27,948 bases of DNA from Tritrichomonas musculus (Eukaryota; Parabasalia; Tritrichomonadida; Tritrichomonadidae): assembly GCA_039105265.1 (NCBI GenBank), contig JAPFFF010000280.1:1-27948 (forward strand), in the 5' to 3' direction. Every line of letters begins with the position of its first letter. Position 1 is the stretch's first letter. A program made the position numbers and the translations under genes. Below the pieces are notes generated by a model. That model was not told the DNA's origin and searched no databases. It saw nothing but the letters and a program-made list of their open reading frames with translations. Positions 8,590 to 16,362 of this stretch are shown here, piece after piece.

Positions 8590-8762
8590 GAACTCTCTTT
8601 AATGAAAGGGCTTCGCGTCCTTTCCCCAGCCATAGTGGTATGCAACGGTTTCTCTTGTAAGGGATTGATGTACAATCCCGGGTACGTATGTCTTTCTCTT
8701 ACATCGAATGCACGACGCATCCACGAAGACGGTTGGTTTTTGCTCTTTTTTGCTCGAGTCAT

Positions 8763-8773
8763 CCAAAAATAGG
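8763..8773 (-). promoter_or_regulatory. T-tract motif reading into the gene-free stretch
   Basis: On the minus strand CCTATTTTTGG lies just past the end of the 8783-10801 ORF and matches the start-proximal motif of the structural genes. It is followed by ATGACTCGAGC, close to the TTGACTCAAAC leader of the gene at 15128. Confidence 0.35.
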
Positions 8774-8782
8774 TTCAGTCCA

Positions 8783-10801
8783 TTACGATCTAAACACAGC
8801 GAGAGTCGTTTCATTGATCTTCCCAGTGACCTTCCCGACGATGGATTGTTGGATTCGGAGAGTCATGGCATAGTCTTCGTCCAGGATCTTCCCGTTGAAG
8901 AGGATTACGTCACCGATTTGATAGAGATTGGCATCGTCGACAGTGAATAGCATGTCACCGTGTGTCGCAAACGTGATGCAACCGTTAGATTCGTCAACAG
9001 AAGTGATTACCCCAACGAACTCTTTGTAGGATCCATCGACGATGACGCTGCAGATACAATCCGTTGAATCAGTAGCCGTTGAGGATACCCACTTACCATT
9101 GACTCGTTTATAGACATGTCCACTGAGGAACACTGGCTTACCGACTTTGAAATCAGTGATCTCTTCTCCGGCTTCGATAGGGCAGTAGTGAGTGATGGTG
9201 GTGCTGGGTTTCAGATTATGTCGAGAGAGTGTGTAATCGTTGAATAGCTTCATCAACCCACCAATCAATTCATCAAGGGAATCATCGTTATCGGCTTCAA
9301 TGAACTCGATGTACTTGAATATCCCATACGCTCCGGTATCGACGAGAGGATCATAGTGTCCGTACATCAGATCGTAATCCCGGTAGTCTAAGCTGGATAA
9401 GAAGCTCATGTCGATCGAGATGCAGTCTTTGTTGACTTGACTATCATGATAGAGTTCACCCGTTGCATCCGTGATCGCATGAGGAGTATTGGCGACGCCA
9501 CCAAGCCACATGATTGCTGATCCCTTATAGTTGATGAGATCAAACACTACCACGATGTTGATGCTCTTCGGTGCGTTGTATCCATCGTCATCCAGCTTCA
9601 CGATCACATACTTCGCTTTCGGTGGAACGTCTTGGAGACTGATTTCGATGGATGTTGGATCGAATGTCAGACACGCCACATGTTTCTCAGCTAGTCCATA
9701 GTAATCCCTAGTGGTGATATCGCTTTGAATGAAGTTGGTGAATGCAGACATCAGGGATTGACTGTCGAGGGCACCTTCTTTCATGACGTACCTGGCATCA
9801 CATTCACTCGTTGTCGGATAGTTGCTGAGCTTGTATATCGAGAAGAGGTCCATCAACGAACCCATCATCGCTTCATCAGTCTCAACGAACCTAACGTACT
9901 TGAATTCCCTGTACGCACCAGTATCGATAACGAGATCATCGTGAGTGGGGAAGTTTCCACCATCAACCCCAATGTAAAACGAAGCGGCGATACCATCTCC
10001 AGATTGGTTTGAAGTGACATCAGCTACAGTATATTTGAACTCCCCTGATCCCGTGAAGACAAGCAATCTACCGGTCTTCTTGACGTTGTTGTACACGACG
10101 ATGAAGCTCATGCGGAAGTAATGATCGGATGGGCATTGATAGTAGGCCACGATGTACTTCACTCTCGAGAGGTCAACCTCTTTGAAGCTCATATCGAAAT
10201 CACCGTTAATGAAGGTTAGGTTGGATATGTACTTCTTGGCTTCGTCAGCGTAGTTCACGGCTGCTCTATCGTTTTTGATGTACTCGGAGAAGGTGTTCAC
10301 CATAGAGTTCTTGGTAATGGATTTGTCGTCGATGACGTCATTCAACACTGCATTCAGGCTACTGCTGATGGGATCTGATGATGGATTCTCTATCCAGATG
10401 AACCTTCGAACCATACTGAGTGCACTAGCCATATCGAGATCAATCGAGGTAGGGAGACCCTCACTATTGATGAAGAGAATACCGTTCTGGACACTAAAGA
10501 TCACGCGGCAATCGAGTGATAGCTTCTCGCACCTCATTCTACCCGATCTGTTCTTCATATCCACTTCGAATTCAACGTACCTGTCTTCTTCGATGTCGAA
10601 CACGATGTTTAGGTATGTGGCGTTTGGGTATGATGTCGACTTCATGGTGAGATAGCTTTCCCCATCTAGGATGACTAGGCGACTGATGTAGTTGAGTGAA
10701 TCCGATATCTGGTGTATGGACAATGGAGTTGTCGTTAAAGAGTGTGCTAGCAATCGAGTTCGCAATGTCTGACTCTGTGATGACGGCCCGTTTACGAGCA
10801 A
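8783..10801 (-). CDS. Fibre-type surface protein ORF with tandem domains
   Basis: A 672-codon frame. It contains tandem copies of a ~170-residue unit. The two clearest copies share the order [N/S]xFxxxI, YADEAKKYISNLTF / YYGLAEKHVACLTF, VKYIVAYY / AKYVIVKL, DTGAYREFKYVRFVE / DTGAYGIFKYIEFIE and MDLFSIYKLS / MKLFNDYTLS. A partial earlier copy (YVEFEVDMKN) precedes them. The C-terminal ~120 residues (GHVYKRVNGKWV to IQQSIVGKVTGKI) form a distinct beta-rich domain like those at the ends of phage and virus fibres. The 5' limit is uncertain: no ATG with the upstream T-tract motif was seen, and the frame overlaps the neighbouring fibre ORF. The product is likely a receptor-binding or other outer part of the particle. 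Part of a fossil element. Confidence 0.7.
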   Translation of the reverse strand: MLVNGPSSQSQTLRTRLLAHSLTTTPLSIHQISDSLNYISRLVILDGESYLTMKSTSYPNATYLNIVFDIEEDRYVEFEVDMKNRSGRMRCEKLSLDCRVIFSVQNGILFINSEGLPTSIDLDMASALSMVRRFIWIENPSSDPISSSLNAVLNDVIDDKSITKNSMVNTFSEYIKNDRAAVNYADEAKKYISNLTFINGDFDMSFKEVDLSRVKYIVAYYQCPSDHYFRMSFIVVYNNVKKTGRLLVFTGSGEFKYTVADVTSNQSGDGIAASFYIGVDGGNFPTHDDLVIDTGAYREFKYVRFVETDEAMMGSLMDLFSIYKLSNYPTTSECDARYVMKEGALDSQSLMSAFTNFIQSDITTRDYYGLAEKHVACLTFDPTSIEISLQDVPPKAKYVIVKLDDDGYNAPKSINIVVVFDLINYKGSAIMWLGGVANTPHAITDATGELYHDSQVNKDCISIDMSFLSSLDYRDYDLMYGHYDPLVDTGAYGIFKYIEFIEADNDDSLDELIGGLMKLFNDYTLSRHNLKPSTTITHYCPIEAGEEITDFKVGKPVFLSGHVYKRVNGKWVSSTATDSTDCICSVIVDGSYKEFVGVITSVDESNGCITFATHGDMLFTVDDANLYQIGDVILFNGKILDEDYAMTLRIQQSIVGKVTGKINETTLAVFRS

Positions 10802-12290
10802 ACAGGTTATCGGAATCTGCTTTAGAGTAACTGGTCCCCTTTGGTTGGTATTTGGTGTCTGTCTCGGATTTGGTGTATCGGTTGTTGATGGATGTCGTCA
10901 ATGAATTGATATCGCTAGTGTGCTTCGTTGATGTAACGAACTTGTCATCGACCTCTTTCTTGGTGTATCTGTTGTTGAGGGAATCGTTGATGGTGGATAC
11001 CTTGCCATCGATCTCGCTTTTGGTGTATCGGTCAATGAGTTCATCGTTGATGTTGTTGATGGATGTGGTGAAGGATGTTGTCGTAACGTAACCGTTGAGG
11101 TTGTTGTTCGTTAAGGAGAGCTTGTCATCGACCTCTTTCTTGGTATATCGGTCACCGAGTTCATCGTTGATGTCGTTGATGGATGTGGTGAAGGATGATG
11201 TCGTCACGTAGTTACCGAAGTTGTTGTTGATGGTGGATACCTTGTTATCGATCTCGCTTTTGGTGTATCGGTCACCGAGTTCATCGTTGATGTTGTTGAT
11301 GGATGTGGTGAATGATGTTGTCGTCACATAGTCACCGAAGTTGTTGTTCGTTAAGGAGAGCTTGTCATCGACCTCTTTCTTGGTGTATCTGTCACCGAGT
11401 TCATCGTTGATGGTGGATACTGCTGTGTTGATTGTCTCATTGAGTTCATCCCTTGCGGTAGTGATATCTGAAGGGAATGCTACAGTGGAACTCAGTGTCG
11501 ATACGGTGGTTTCGAGGCTGTCCAAATCGGTCTTCAACTGAGTGATATCGCTTTCGGCTGTTGATAAATCGGTCTTCAATTGAGTGATGTCCGTTTCGGC
11601 TTCATCCATAGCGGAGTTGATGTTCGTGATGGATTCTTGAGCAGAGTCGAGGTCGATGTTGATTAGTTTGATCTCGTTGTCGATGATCTTGATGTTGCTT
11701 TCATTCTCAAGAGATCTCTCATTGAGGGTCTTGTCATTGGTTTCGAAGTGGATGAGTGATTCGTTGACGCTGCTGATCAAGGTGTTCATGACGGTGTTCA
11801 CATCATCGACTGTTACCTCGGGTTCGGGTTCGTCAAGGTCAATGTCGCGAGTGGTTGTATCCATCAGCATACTGAGCCCTGAAGGAGCATCAAGGTTGGG
11901 ATGATTCTCTAAGTGTTCGCTGATGGTGTTTGATAGAGCATCGATATTCTCGAACATGGTGCTGCAGATTTTGTCGTGCTTGAGGTCAACTATGGTGGTG
12001 TTTTGGTCGCATTCGGCTATCAACTCAAAGGCTTTATCGATATCGGCTTTGACCTCCGACATTGACATGGGGTATCCATCAACCATCACTTCCATATCGG
12101 CTTCAAACACAGGAGTGGACTTGAACGTAACACTGCTACCGAGGAATCCCTCGAATTTGGTGTCTCCATCGAAGGTCGCGTTGTGGTATACATGAAGGTT
12201 ATCCAGTAATTGGTTCCCTCCACCACCATCTCGAGTACCCCCTACAAGGGCTTTATCGATAGCGTTCTGCTTGGTTAATATACCGGTCAT
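10572..12290 (-). CDS. Fibre-type shaft protein ORF with YTKxEVDDK repeats
   Basis: The N-terminus (MTGILTKQNAIDKALVGG) is followed by a small beta-like region, then a long coiled coil (SITNINSAMDEAETDITQLK with TAESDITQLKTDLDSLETTV), then repeats of about 40 residues containing DRYTKKEVDDK or DRYTKSEID, NNNFGDYVTTTSFTTS and INDEL. YTKxEVD repeats are well known in trimeric phage tail fibres, and this looks like the shaft of a fibre or spike. The ATG at 12290 follows CTATTTTTAGTCGAAATCAA, the structural-gene motif. Its 3' part overlaps the ORF at 8783-10801 in another frame. The fibre region is where the element shows its one apparent break. Confidence 0.75.
   Translation of the reverse strand: MTGILTKQNAIDKALVGGTRDGGGGNQLLDNLHVYHNATFDGDTKFEGFLGSSVTFKSTPVFEADMEVMVDGYPMSMSEVKADIDKAFELIAECDQNTTIVDLKHDKICSTMFENIDALSNTISEHLENHPNLDAPSGLSMLMDTTTRDIDLDEPEPEVTVDDVNTVMNTLISSVNESLIHFETNDKTLNERSLENESNIKIIDNEIKLINIDLDSAQESITNINSAMDEAETDITQLKTDLSTAESDITQLKTDLDSLETTVSTLSSTVAFPSDITTARDELNETINTAVSTINDELGDRYTKKEVDDKLSLTNNNFGDYVTTTSFTTSINNINDELGDRYTKSEIDNKVSTINNNFGNYVTTSSFTTSINDINDELGDRYTKKEVDDKLSLTNNNLNGYVTTTSFTTSINNINDELIDRYTKSEIDGKVSTINDSLNNRYTKKEVDDKFVTSTKHTSDINSLTTSINNRYTKSETDTKYQPKGTSYSKADSDNLFARKRAVITESDIANSIASTLFNDNSIVHTPDIGFTQLHQSPSHPRWGKLSHHEVDIIPKRHIPKHRVRHRRRQVR
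10981..11460 (-). repeat. Four tandem 120-bp units encoding the fibre shaft
   Basis: The units start near 10981, 11101, 11221 and 11341. Two subtypes alternate: units 2 and 4 begin ttgttgttcgttaaggag, units 1 and 3 carry the gatggtggatacc variant, giving a 240-bp higher-order period. Each encodes one 40-residue YTK repeat. The closeness of the copies suggests recent duplication or gene conversion. Confidence 0.8.
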
Positions 12291-12310
12291 TTGATTTCGA
12301 CTAAAAATAG
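12291..12310 (-). promoter_or_regulatory. T-tract start-proximal motif of fibre ORF
   Basis: On the minus strand CTATTTTTAGTCGAAATCAA ends directly at the ATG at 12290. It is nearly the same as the leaders at 17473 and 12828. Confidence 0.5.
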
Positions 12311-12323
12311 GATGTGGGGGGTC

Positions 12324-12827
12324 TCAGTACTCGAGTTTCAGGAAGAGGGTGAAGTTGTCGGGCTTGATCTCATGACCCTCCGCGTCTGTGAACCATACCT
12401 TGAAGGAGTTCTTTCGTGAGATGATCTCGTATTTGCGGTTGTCGTCAGGGGGAACTAGATTGGCGTACCACACAAGGGAATCACAGTACTCATCACGGGG
12501 AACGAAGGAGCAATGGACTTCGGTTTCACCATCGAGGTAGTGCTTACACGTGGCTCTGCAGTACTGAAACGCTATGTAGCGATCATTCGATGAGTTGACG
12601 AACTCTGGTGGTAGTATGTTGTCGTAGTCTCTGGTGATGAAGTACGTCTTGGTGGTTGGTTCAGTGGATTGGATGTTCTGCATCTGTCTCTCGTAATCGT
12701 CAACGACTCCGTCACCGTTGAGGTCTTCATATTCATCGTGAGCATCACCTCGATACGGATCAATGTTGTAGGATATTCGATTGGGGAGGGGTACGTTGTG
12801 GAAGACTCGCTGAGAGTATGTCGTCAT
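12324..12827 (-). CDS. Small virion-type protein with DxNxDG loop, 167 aa
   Basis: It begins MTTYSQRVFHNVPLPNRI. Residues ~35-45 (DLNGDGVVDDYE) form a calcium-binding-type loop as in EF-hands and dockerin modules. The second half is beta-rich with four Cys (CRATCKHYL, HCSF, YCDSL) and ends in KVWFTDAEGHEI and FTLFLKLEY, reminiscent of virus minor capsid jelly-roll strands. It lies directly downstream of the major capsid gene on the same strand with a 53-bp gap, so a minor capsid or penton-associated role is reasonable but unproven. I chose the ATG at 12827 over the longer frame because CTATTTTTACCGAAATCAAATCC precedes it (quoted here in part of the shared pattern). Confidence 0.75.
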   Translation of the reverse strand: MTTYSQRVFHNVPLPNRISYNIDPYRGDAHDEYEDLNGDGVVDDYERQMQNIQSTEPTTKTYFITRDYDNILPPEFVNSSNDRYIAFQYCRATCKHYLDGETEVHCSFVPRDEYCDSLVWYANLVPPDDNRKYEIISRKNSFKVWFTDAEGHEIKPDNFTLFLKLEY

Positions 12828-12850
12828 GGATTTGATTTCGGTAAAAATAG
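12828..12850 (-). promoter_or_regulatory. T-tract start-proximal motif
   Basis: On the minus strand CTATTTTTACCGAAATCAA lies before the ATG at 12827, in the short gap after the capsid gene stop. Confidence 0.5.
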
Positions 12851-12880
12851 TCAGCAACAGCACCTCGGTGAATGATCCCT

Positions 12881-14602
12881 TTACTCGTAACCAGCAGGAA
12901 TTCCACGTGGATGGTATCGAACACCACCATCTATTGACCATGTCCAGTAAGTATCGCTGCAGATCCACATCTCAGGAGCAGGTGGATGAACATCTCTGAC
13001 GACGGTTCCGTTATCGAGAACATCTGGGTAGAAGTATGTATCGTCTTCACCTTTGTGGATTGGTTGTCCCTTGAAGTTGACTGTGATGGAGTGGCATCCA
13101 GTATCGATACCATCAAAGACGTATCCAGCATTGCCGCGTTCGAGTTGGAAGTTGATTCCGAATGATGTGTTATCCGCGGCTGATGTGGCTTTGTACCTCT
13201 TTCCAGTAACTTCATCGTTGAGTGCAAGAGAGAACGAGCGGACTAATTCGTCAGTGGCTTCGATGCATCCGTCGAGTTCATTCGCGATGAGTTGATGTTG
13301 AACGAATCTACCATCATGAGTTGTTTCGAATTCGGTATCTGGGTATTGTCTCTTGTTGACGGTGAGCTGACAGTGTTGGTACATGATGTTCTGGAAGCAT
13401 GTGATATCCCCTGGATGACGTGGAAACATGAGTGTGATGTTTGTGGCGTTTCGGAGTGGAATGGATTTCGAGACGTCTAATCCCTCAGCTTTGGCAGTAC
13501 CTTCGAAGATCTCGCGAGTGAGTTCTTGTGCAGGGACGATGATTGGGGTCTTAAGTGCTTCGTACAATCCCTCGATGACGTTTGGTTTGACACCGAATCC
13601 AGCACAGTTGGTTCTCGCTATCTTGATCTCACCGTTGTTGTATAGCTGAAGGGTATTGAACTTGACGGTCCAGTGGTTCTCTTTGGCGTCGTTGATGGAG
13701 GATGCTTTGAAGTCAATGCTCGCGTCAGCTACTGCTGTGTTGAGTGGTTTCTCGGTGACTGCGTGAACGATCTTCGCTGGCATTCCAATCTGTGTGAAGT
13801 GGGCTGTGATAGGGAGTATCCATGGTGAACTGTACTCTTTGGTGGCATCGTAGTTCATGAATTTGAGTACATCAGCAACGGCTTTGGGATCGATTTGACA
13901 CCAAACGAGGGCATCTAAAGAGGTTCTGATCTCTTCTTCTACTTCACCGAGGATTCGGTTAGGATAGAGGCGCCAGGCTTGGAGTGCGAGTTGGTCTGTG
14001 AATGGGATGATGAGATCGAGTTTGACGTCAACGGGTGCTCCACCTTCGAACTTGGCTAATGGGATGTAGACACCGCACTTGCATGGCATGTAGTTCATAA
14101 CGTTCTCCCAGATGGAGTGTGCATGAGGGTTGGCTGCTTTAGCGTCACGTGCTTTGATGGAGTTGTATGCGAATGATTCGCGGATGAGTTCGTCTTGGCG
14201 ATAGGTGTCGATGAGCTTGCCGTTCACCCAGAATCTACAGTCTTCGATGAATTCAACGGAGTTCTTGAAGCCGACGAAGATGAGGTTCAACCCTTCTGTA
14301 TCGATCTTAGAGATGGCGTCAGCAGCGATGTTGTTCTGGAACTTGACCTTGAATTCGACTGTGGCGTTGATGAATCCCTTCTCGATTTGGCTGATGGTGT
14401 GACCTGAGTGAGTGAGCTTCAAGCGAGTTTTGGTACCGACTGGCATTGGAGCATCTTTGTTGAGGAACTCTTCGGTAACGAAAGAGAATGTGTTGTCACC
14501 TCCGTTCTTTTGGACGAGGTTACGGAGAGTATCGTTGAAGAAGTCGAGGACATCTCCCTCGTCATTGCCGGAGTTCTTGAATTGAGCGTTCTGGTAGGTC
14601 AT
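12881..14602 (-). CDS. Double jelly-roll major capsid protein
   Basis: 573 residues from MTYQNAQFKNSG. It matches Polinton/NCLDV-type major capsid proteins: an N-terminal jelly roll with VEFIEDCRFWVNGKLI, the conserved YIPLAKFEGGAPVDVKLDL block, IIPFTDQLALQAWRLYPNRI, then a second jelly roll with ITLMFPRHPGDITCFQNIM and QLTVNKRQYPD, ending MWICSDTYWTWSIDGGVRY. Such proteins form pseudo-hexameric trimers building an icosahedral shell. Length is usual for the family. I chose the ATG at 14602, not the in-frame GTG at 14614, because the latter lies inside the shared leader TTTTTTAGTGACAACCCAA. The gene is divergent from the amphipathic protein at 14681 and upstream of the 167-residue protein. The reading frame looks whole. 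Confidence 0.93.
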   Translation of the reverse strand: MTYQNAQFKNSGNDEGDVLDFFNDTLRNLVQKNGGDNTFSFVTEEFLNKDAPMPVGTKTRLKLTHSGHTISQIEKGFINATVEFKVKFQNNIAADAISKIDTEGLNLIFVGFKNSVEFIEDCRFWVNGKLIDTYRQDELIRESFAYNSIKARDAKAANPHAHSIWENVMNYMPCKCGVYIPLAKFEGGAPVDVKLDLIIPFTDQLALQAWRLYPNRILGEVEEEIRTSLDALVWCQIDPKAVADVLKFMNYDATKEYSSPWILPITAHFTQIGMPAKIVHAVTEKPLNTAVADASIDFKASSINDAKENHWTVKFNTLQLYNNGEIKIARTNCAGFGVKPNVIEGLYEALKTPIIVPAQELTREIFEGTAKAEGLDVSKSIPLRNATNITLMFPRHPGDITCFQNIMYQHCQLTVNKRQYPDTEFETTHDGRFVQHQLIANELDGCIEATDELVRSFSLALNDEVTGKRYKATSAADNTSFGINFQLERGNAGYVFDGIDTGCHSITVNFKGQPIHKGEDDTYFYPDVLDNGTVVRDVHPPAPEMWICSDTYWTWSIDGGVRYHPRGIPAGYE

Positions 14603-14680
14603 TTGGGTTGTCACTAAAAAATCGGAACTGTCGATGGGGTTCTAACCTCGTTGAAATCACTTTTTTGTATCACCACAAAC
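14603..14680. promoter_or_regulatory. Divergent capsid / amphipathic-protein promoter region
   Basis: The 78 bp hold two separate start-proximal motifs facing outward: TTTTTTAGTGACAACCCAA on the minus strand to the capsid ATG, and CTTTTTTGTATCACCACAAA (from 14660) on the plus strand to the ATG at 14681. Confidence 0.5.
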
Positions 14681-15001
14681 ATGGCATTCGGAACCTGGTT
14701 CAAAAAACTCGGGAAGAAGATCGTAGATGGGATCAAGAAAGTAGTTCCCATCGCCAAGAAAGTCGGTAAGGTCGTCAAGAACACGGTAGCACCCATATTG
14801 GGAACCATCGGTAACGCAATCGGTGGAAAGGTTGGTAACGCTATTGGTGTCGCAAGCAAAGTCACTGGAATGGCTGGTGATAAAGCAGTCTCGATATCAG
14901 ACAAGGTCGACAACTACATCAAAACGAATGGGCGTTCAGCGATTGATGACTGGATAGCTCATGAACGAAGCCTCGGCAACCGTCTTATCCATCCAAGGTA
15001 A
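14681..15001 (+). CDS. Amphipathic basic protein (MAFGxWFKKLGKKI family), 106 aa
   Basis: Starts MAFGTWFKKLGKKIVDGI, sharing its N-terminal module with the 79-residue protein at 6940-7179. It continues with a long Lys/Val/Gly-rich amphipathic segment (VVPIAKKVGKVVKNT), a glycine-zipper-like part (ILGTIGNAIGGKVGNAIG, VASKVTGMAGDKA) and a polar C-terminus (AIDDWIAHERSLG). This could insert into or destabilise membranes, and a minor virion protein aiding entry is the natural guess. It is divergent from the capsid gene, which supports a particle role. The ATG at 14681 is favoured over an in-frame TTG at 14651 by the matching N-terminus and the CTTTTTTG leader. Confidence 0.8.
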   Translation: MAFGTWFKKLGKKIVDGIKKVVPIAKKVGKVVKNTVAPILGTIGNAIGGKVGNAIGVASKVTGMAGDKAVSISDKVDNYIKTNGRSAIDDWIAHERSLGNRLIHPR

Positions 15002-15006
15002 GATGT

Positions 15007-15046
15007 GATTTCGGGTCCGCCCCATTTCGGGTACACCCATTTCGGA
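15007..15046. repeat. Three short iterations of attTCGG
   Basis: ATTTCGGG at 15008, CCATTTCGGG at 15022 and CCATTTCGGA at 15037, spaced about 15 bases apart, between the stop at 15001 and the next gene. The function is unknown. The CCATTT core also occurs in the terminal region. Confidence 0.4.
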
Positions 15047-15106
15047 GGTGATTGAATGAGTTCGTTAATGATTGATCTGTTTCGGAATCGATCGATAAGG
15101 TTTACC

Positions 15107-15127
15107 TATTTTTGTGTTGACTCAAAC
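15107..15127 (+). promoter_or_regulatory. T-tract start-proximal motif
   Basis: TATTTTTGTGTTGACTCAAA, then C, lies directly before the ATG at 15128. This supports that start over the upstream in-frame ATG at 15056. Confidence 0.48.
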
Positions 15128-15475
15128 ATGGACGTCAAAGTAATTGAGCCCATCACGCACTACCTCAAAGAGTTCGACACCCCTAACGACTTCGACTCAT
15201 GGTACAAATCCCATCAAGAAGAGATGGACAAGCTAACCACCCACAAGCTCAACAAGATGTACCACATCAACGGATATCGTGTCACGAGAATCAAAGGTGT
15301 ACTATCACTCAAGAAAGCCCCGAAAGCGACGAAACCCAAAGAAGATGACTCGGAGACGGAACAGAGATTCATGGCTATCGAGAACGAGATATCCGAGATG
15401 AGTGACGACATCAAAAACATCAAGTTGGCGTTGCAGTCGATACAAGACTACTTCAATCAACTCATACCTGAATGA
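15128..15475 (+). CDS. Small protein with C-terminal coiled coil, 115 aa
   Basis: It begins MDVKVIEPITHYLKEFDTP. The first ~65 residues look like a small alpha/beta domain (FDSWYKSHQEEMDKLTTHK, YHINGYRVTRIKGVLSLKK). A Lys/Glu/Asp-rich linker follows, and then a predicted coiled coil (RFMAIENEISEMSDDIKNIK, LALQSIQDYFNQL). I do not recognise the family. The shape resembles small virion adaptor or cement proteins, which is inference only. The 3' end overlaps the convergent ATPase by 14 bp. I chose the ATG at 15128, which directly follows the TATTTTTG leader. A longer frame from 15056 would add 24 residues and would run through that leader. Confidence 0.75.
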   Translation: MDVKVIEPITHYLKEFDTPNDFDSWYKSHQEEMDKLTTHKLNKMYHINGYRVTRIKGVLSLKKAPKATKPKEDDSETEQRFMAIENEISEMSDDIKNIKLALQSIQDYFNQLIPE

Positions 15476-16313
15476 ACGTCTCGCCACCGTCAACGACCTG
15501 AATGACCATATATGGATGGGAGTCGGGATAGTTGGTCTTCAACGACATGATCTGCTCATTTTTTTCGTAGAAGTCGTCGAAACAGAGATTCGATGCGGAC
15601 TGACTATAGATGTACCTCAGTTGTTGTTTGTTGAAACAGGGGAATATCATCAACGTGGTGATCTCGTTCTTGATGTGCGGCTTCAGGCCCTTCCATCCCT
15701 GAATCAATAGAAAGAAGGTCATGTTGGTGTGTCGACAACGACGGAGTAACTGAGAGAAGTACGATGTCTCATTCGTGAAGAGTTTGCTGTTACTGATGTC
15801 ATCAAAGAGGACGAGTGTATGGAGGTACTTCCGATGGAAGTCTTCGATGTGGAGGGTATCGAAGAGGTCATGGATCTCTTTTGGGGTGATGTTGAGTTGG
15901 GGATCGTCTAGTTTGTCTTCGAGATGGTTGTTCGTGATGGCATAGTACTCGTTCTTGGCTTTAATGAGCTTCTCTATGGTTGCTTCCGCTGATGATTCAC
16001 TGATGGTGATGATCGGTAAACGAGGTTCTATCAGTGATTTCAAGGCGAGGAAGGATCGATCACTTTCATTCCCATCTTTGGTTACGTAGACGAGTAGATG
16101 ATGAGTATCCATTAATGCAATCTTGATGATCTCTTCCAAAGCGATGACTGTCTTCCCCTGACCTTGCTTACCTACAATGACGTTAACGGAGTTGTATCTA
16201 ACGTTGATCTCTGGATGAACCTTGTCTATGAAGGCTCCACTCATGTCGTTCTTCTTAGTGGATAACACCTCATGGACCTTGTCTTTAACGATGTCTGACA
16301 GAGATGTACTCAT
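15462..16313 (-). CDS. FtsK/HerA-type genome packaging ATPase
   Basis: 283 residues from MSTSLSDIVKDK. Walker A is GKQGQGKT (48-55) after the strand SVNVIV, and Walker B is TLVLFDD (166-172). After it come the MTFFLLIQGWKGL region (sensor-type Q) and NEITTLMIFPCFNKQQLRYI, which is conserved among A32-like packaging ATPases of Polintons, virophages and NCLDVs. The protein drives DNA into the preformed capsid. Length is typical. It lies next to other particle genes. I chose the ATG at 16313 over a longer frame because CCTATTTTTATGGCACAGAA lies just before it. The frame looks whole. Confidence 0.92.
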   Translation of the reverse strand: MSTSLSDIVKDKVHEVLSTKKNDMSGAFIDKVHPEINVRYNSVNVIVGKQGQGKTVIALEEIIKIALMDTHHLLVYVTKDGNESDRSFLALKSLIEPRLPIITISESSAEATIEKLIKAKNEYYAITNNHLEDKLDDPQLNITPKEIHDLFDTLHIEDFHRKYLHTLVLFDDISNSKLFTNETSYFSQLLRRCRHTNMTFFLLIQGWKGLKPHIKNEITTLMIFPCFNKQQLRYIYSQSASNLCFDDFYEKNEQIMSLKTNYPDSHPYMVIQVVDGGETFIQV

Positions 16314-16336
16314 GGTTTCTGTGCCATAAAAATAGG
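16314..16336 (-). promoter_or_regulatory. T-tract start-proximal motif of the ATPase gene
   Basis: On the minus strand CCTATTTTTATGGCACAGAA, then ACC, lies directly before the ATG at 16313, overlapping the 3' edge of nothing else: the neighbouring stop is at 16363. Confidence 0.48.
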
Positions 16337-16362
16337 TATCGTCTAGTGGGTGGTTCATCAGC

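Larger units (their letters stand above)
8128..8782. other. Gene-free stretch of the Polinton with structured elements
   Basis: About 650 bp without a convincing gene, which is striking in an element whose genes otherwise nearly touch. It contains a tRNA-like element (8396-8483), a 16-bp perfect palindrome (8574-8589), a hairpin (8604-8624), and a promoter-type motif on the minus strand (8763-8773) reading into it. A 61-codon basic ORF (8577-8762, -) starts just 2 bases after that motif. I see no further support for it. Confidence 0.6.

Noticed and set aside
8577-8762. 61-codon minus-strand ORF, basic
   Set aside because: Its ATG is only 2 bases from the T-tract core, unlike all other genes. 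No family is recognised, and other frames here are open to similar length. Kept only as a finding.
15056-15127. Longer start for the 115-residue protein
   Set aside because: The extension runs through the shared TATTTTTG leader; the ATG at 15128 fits the pattern of the other genes.
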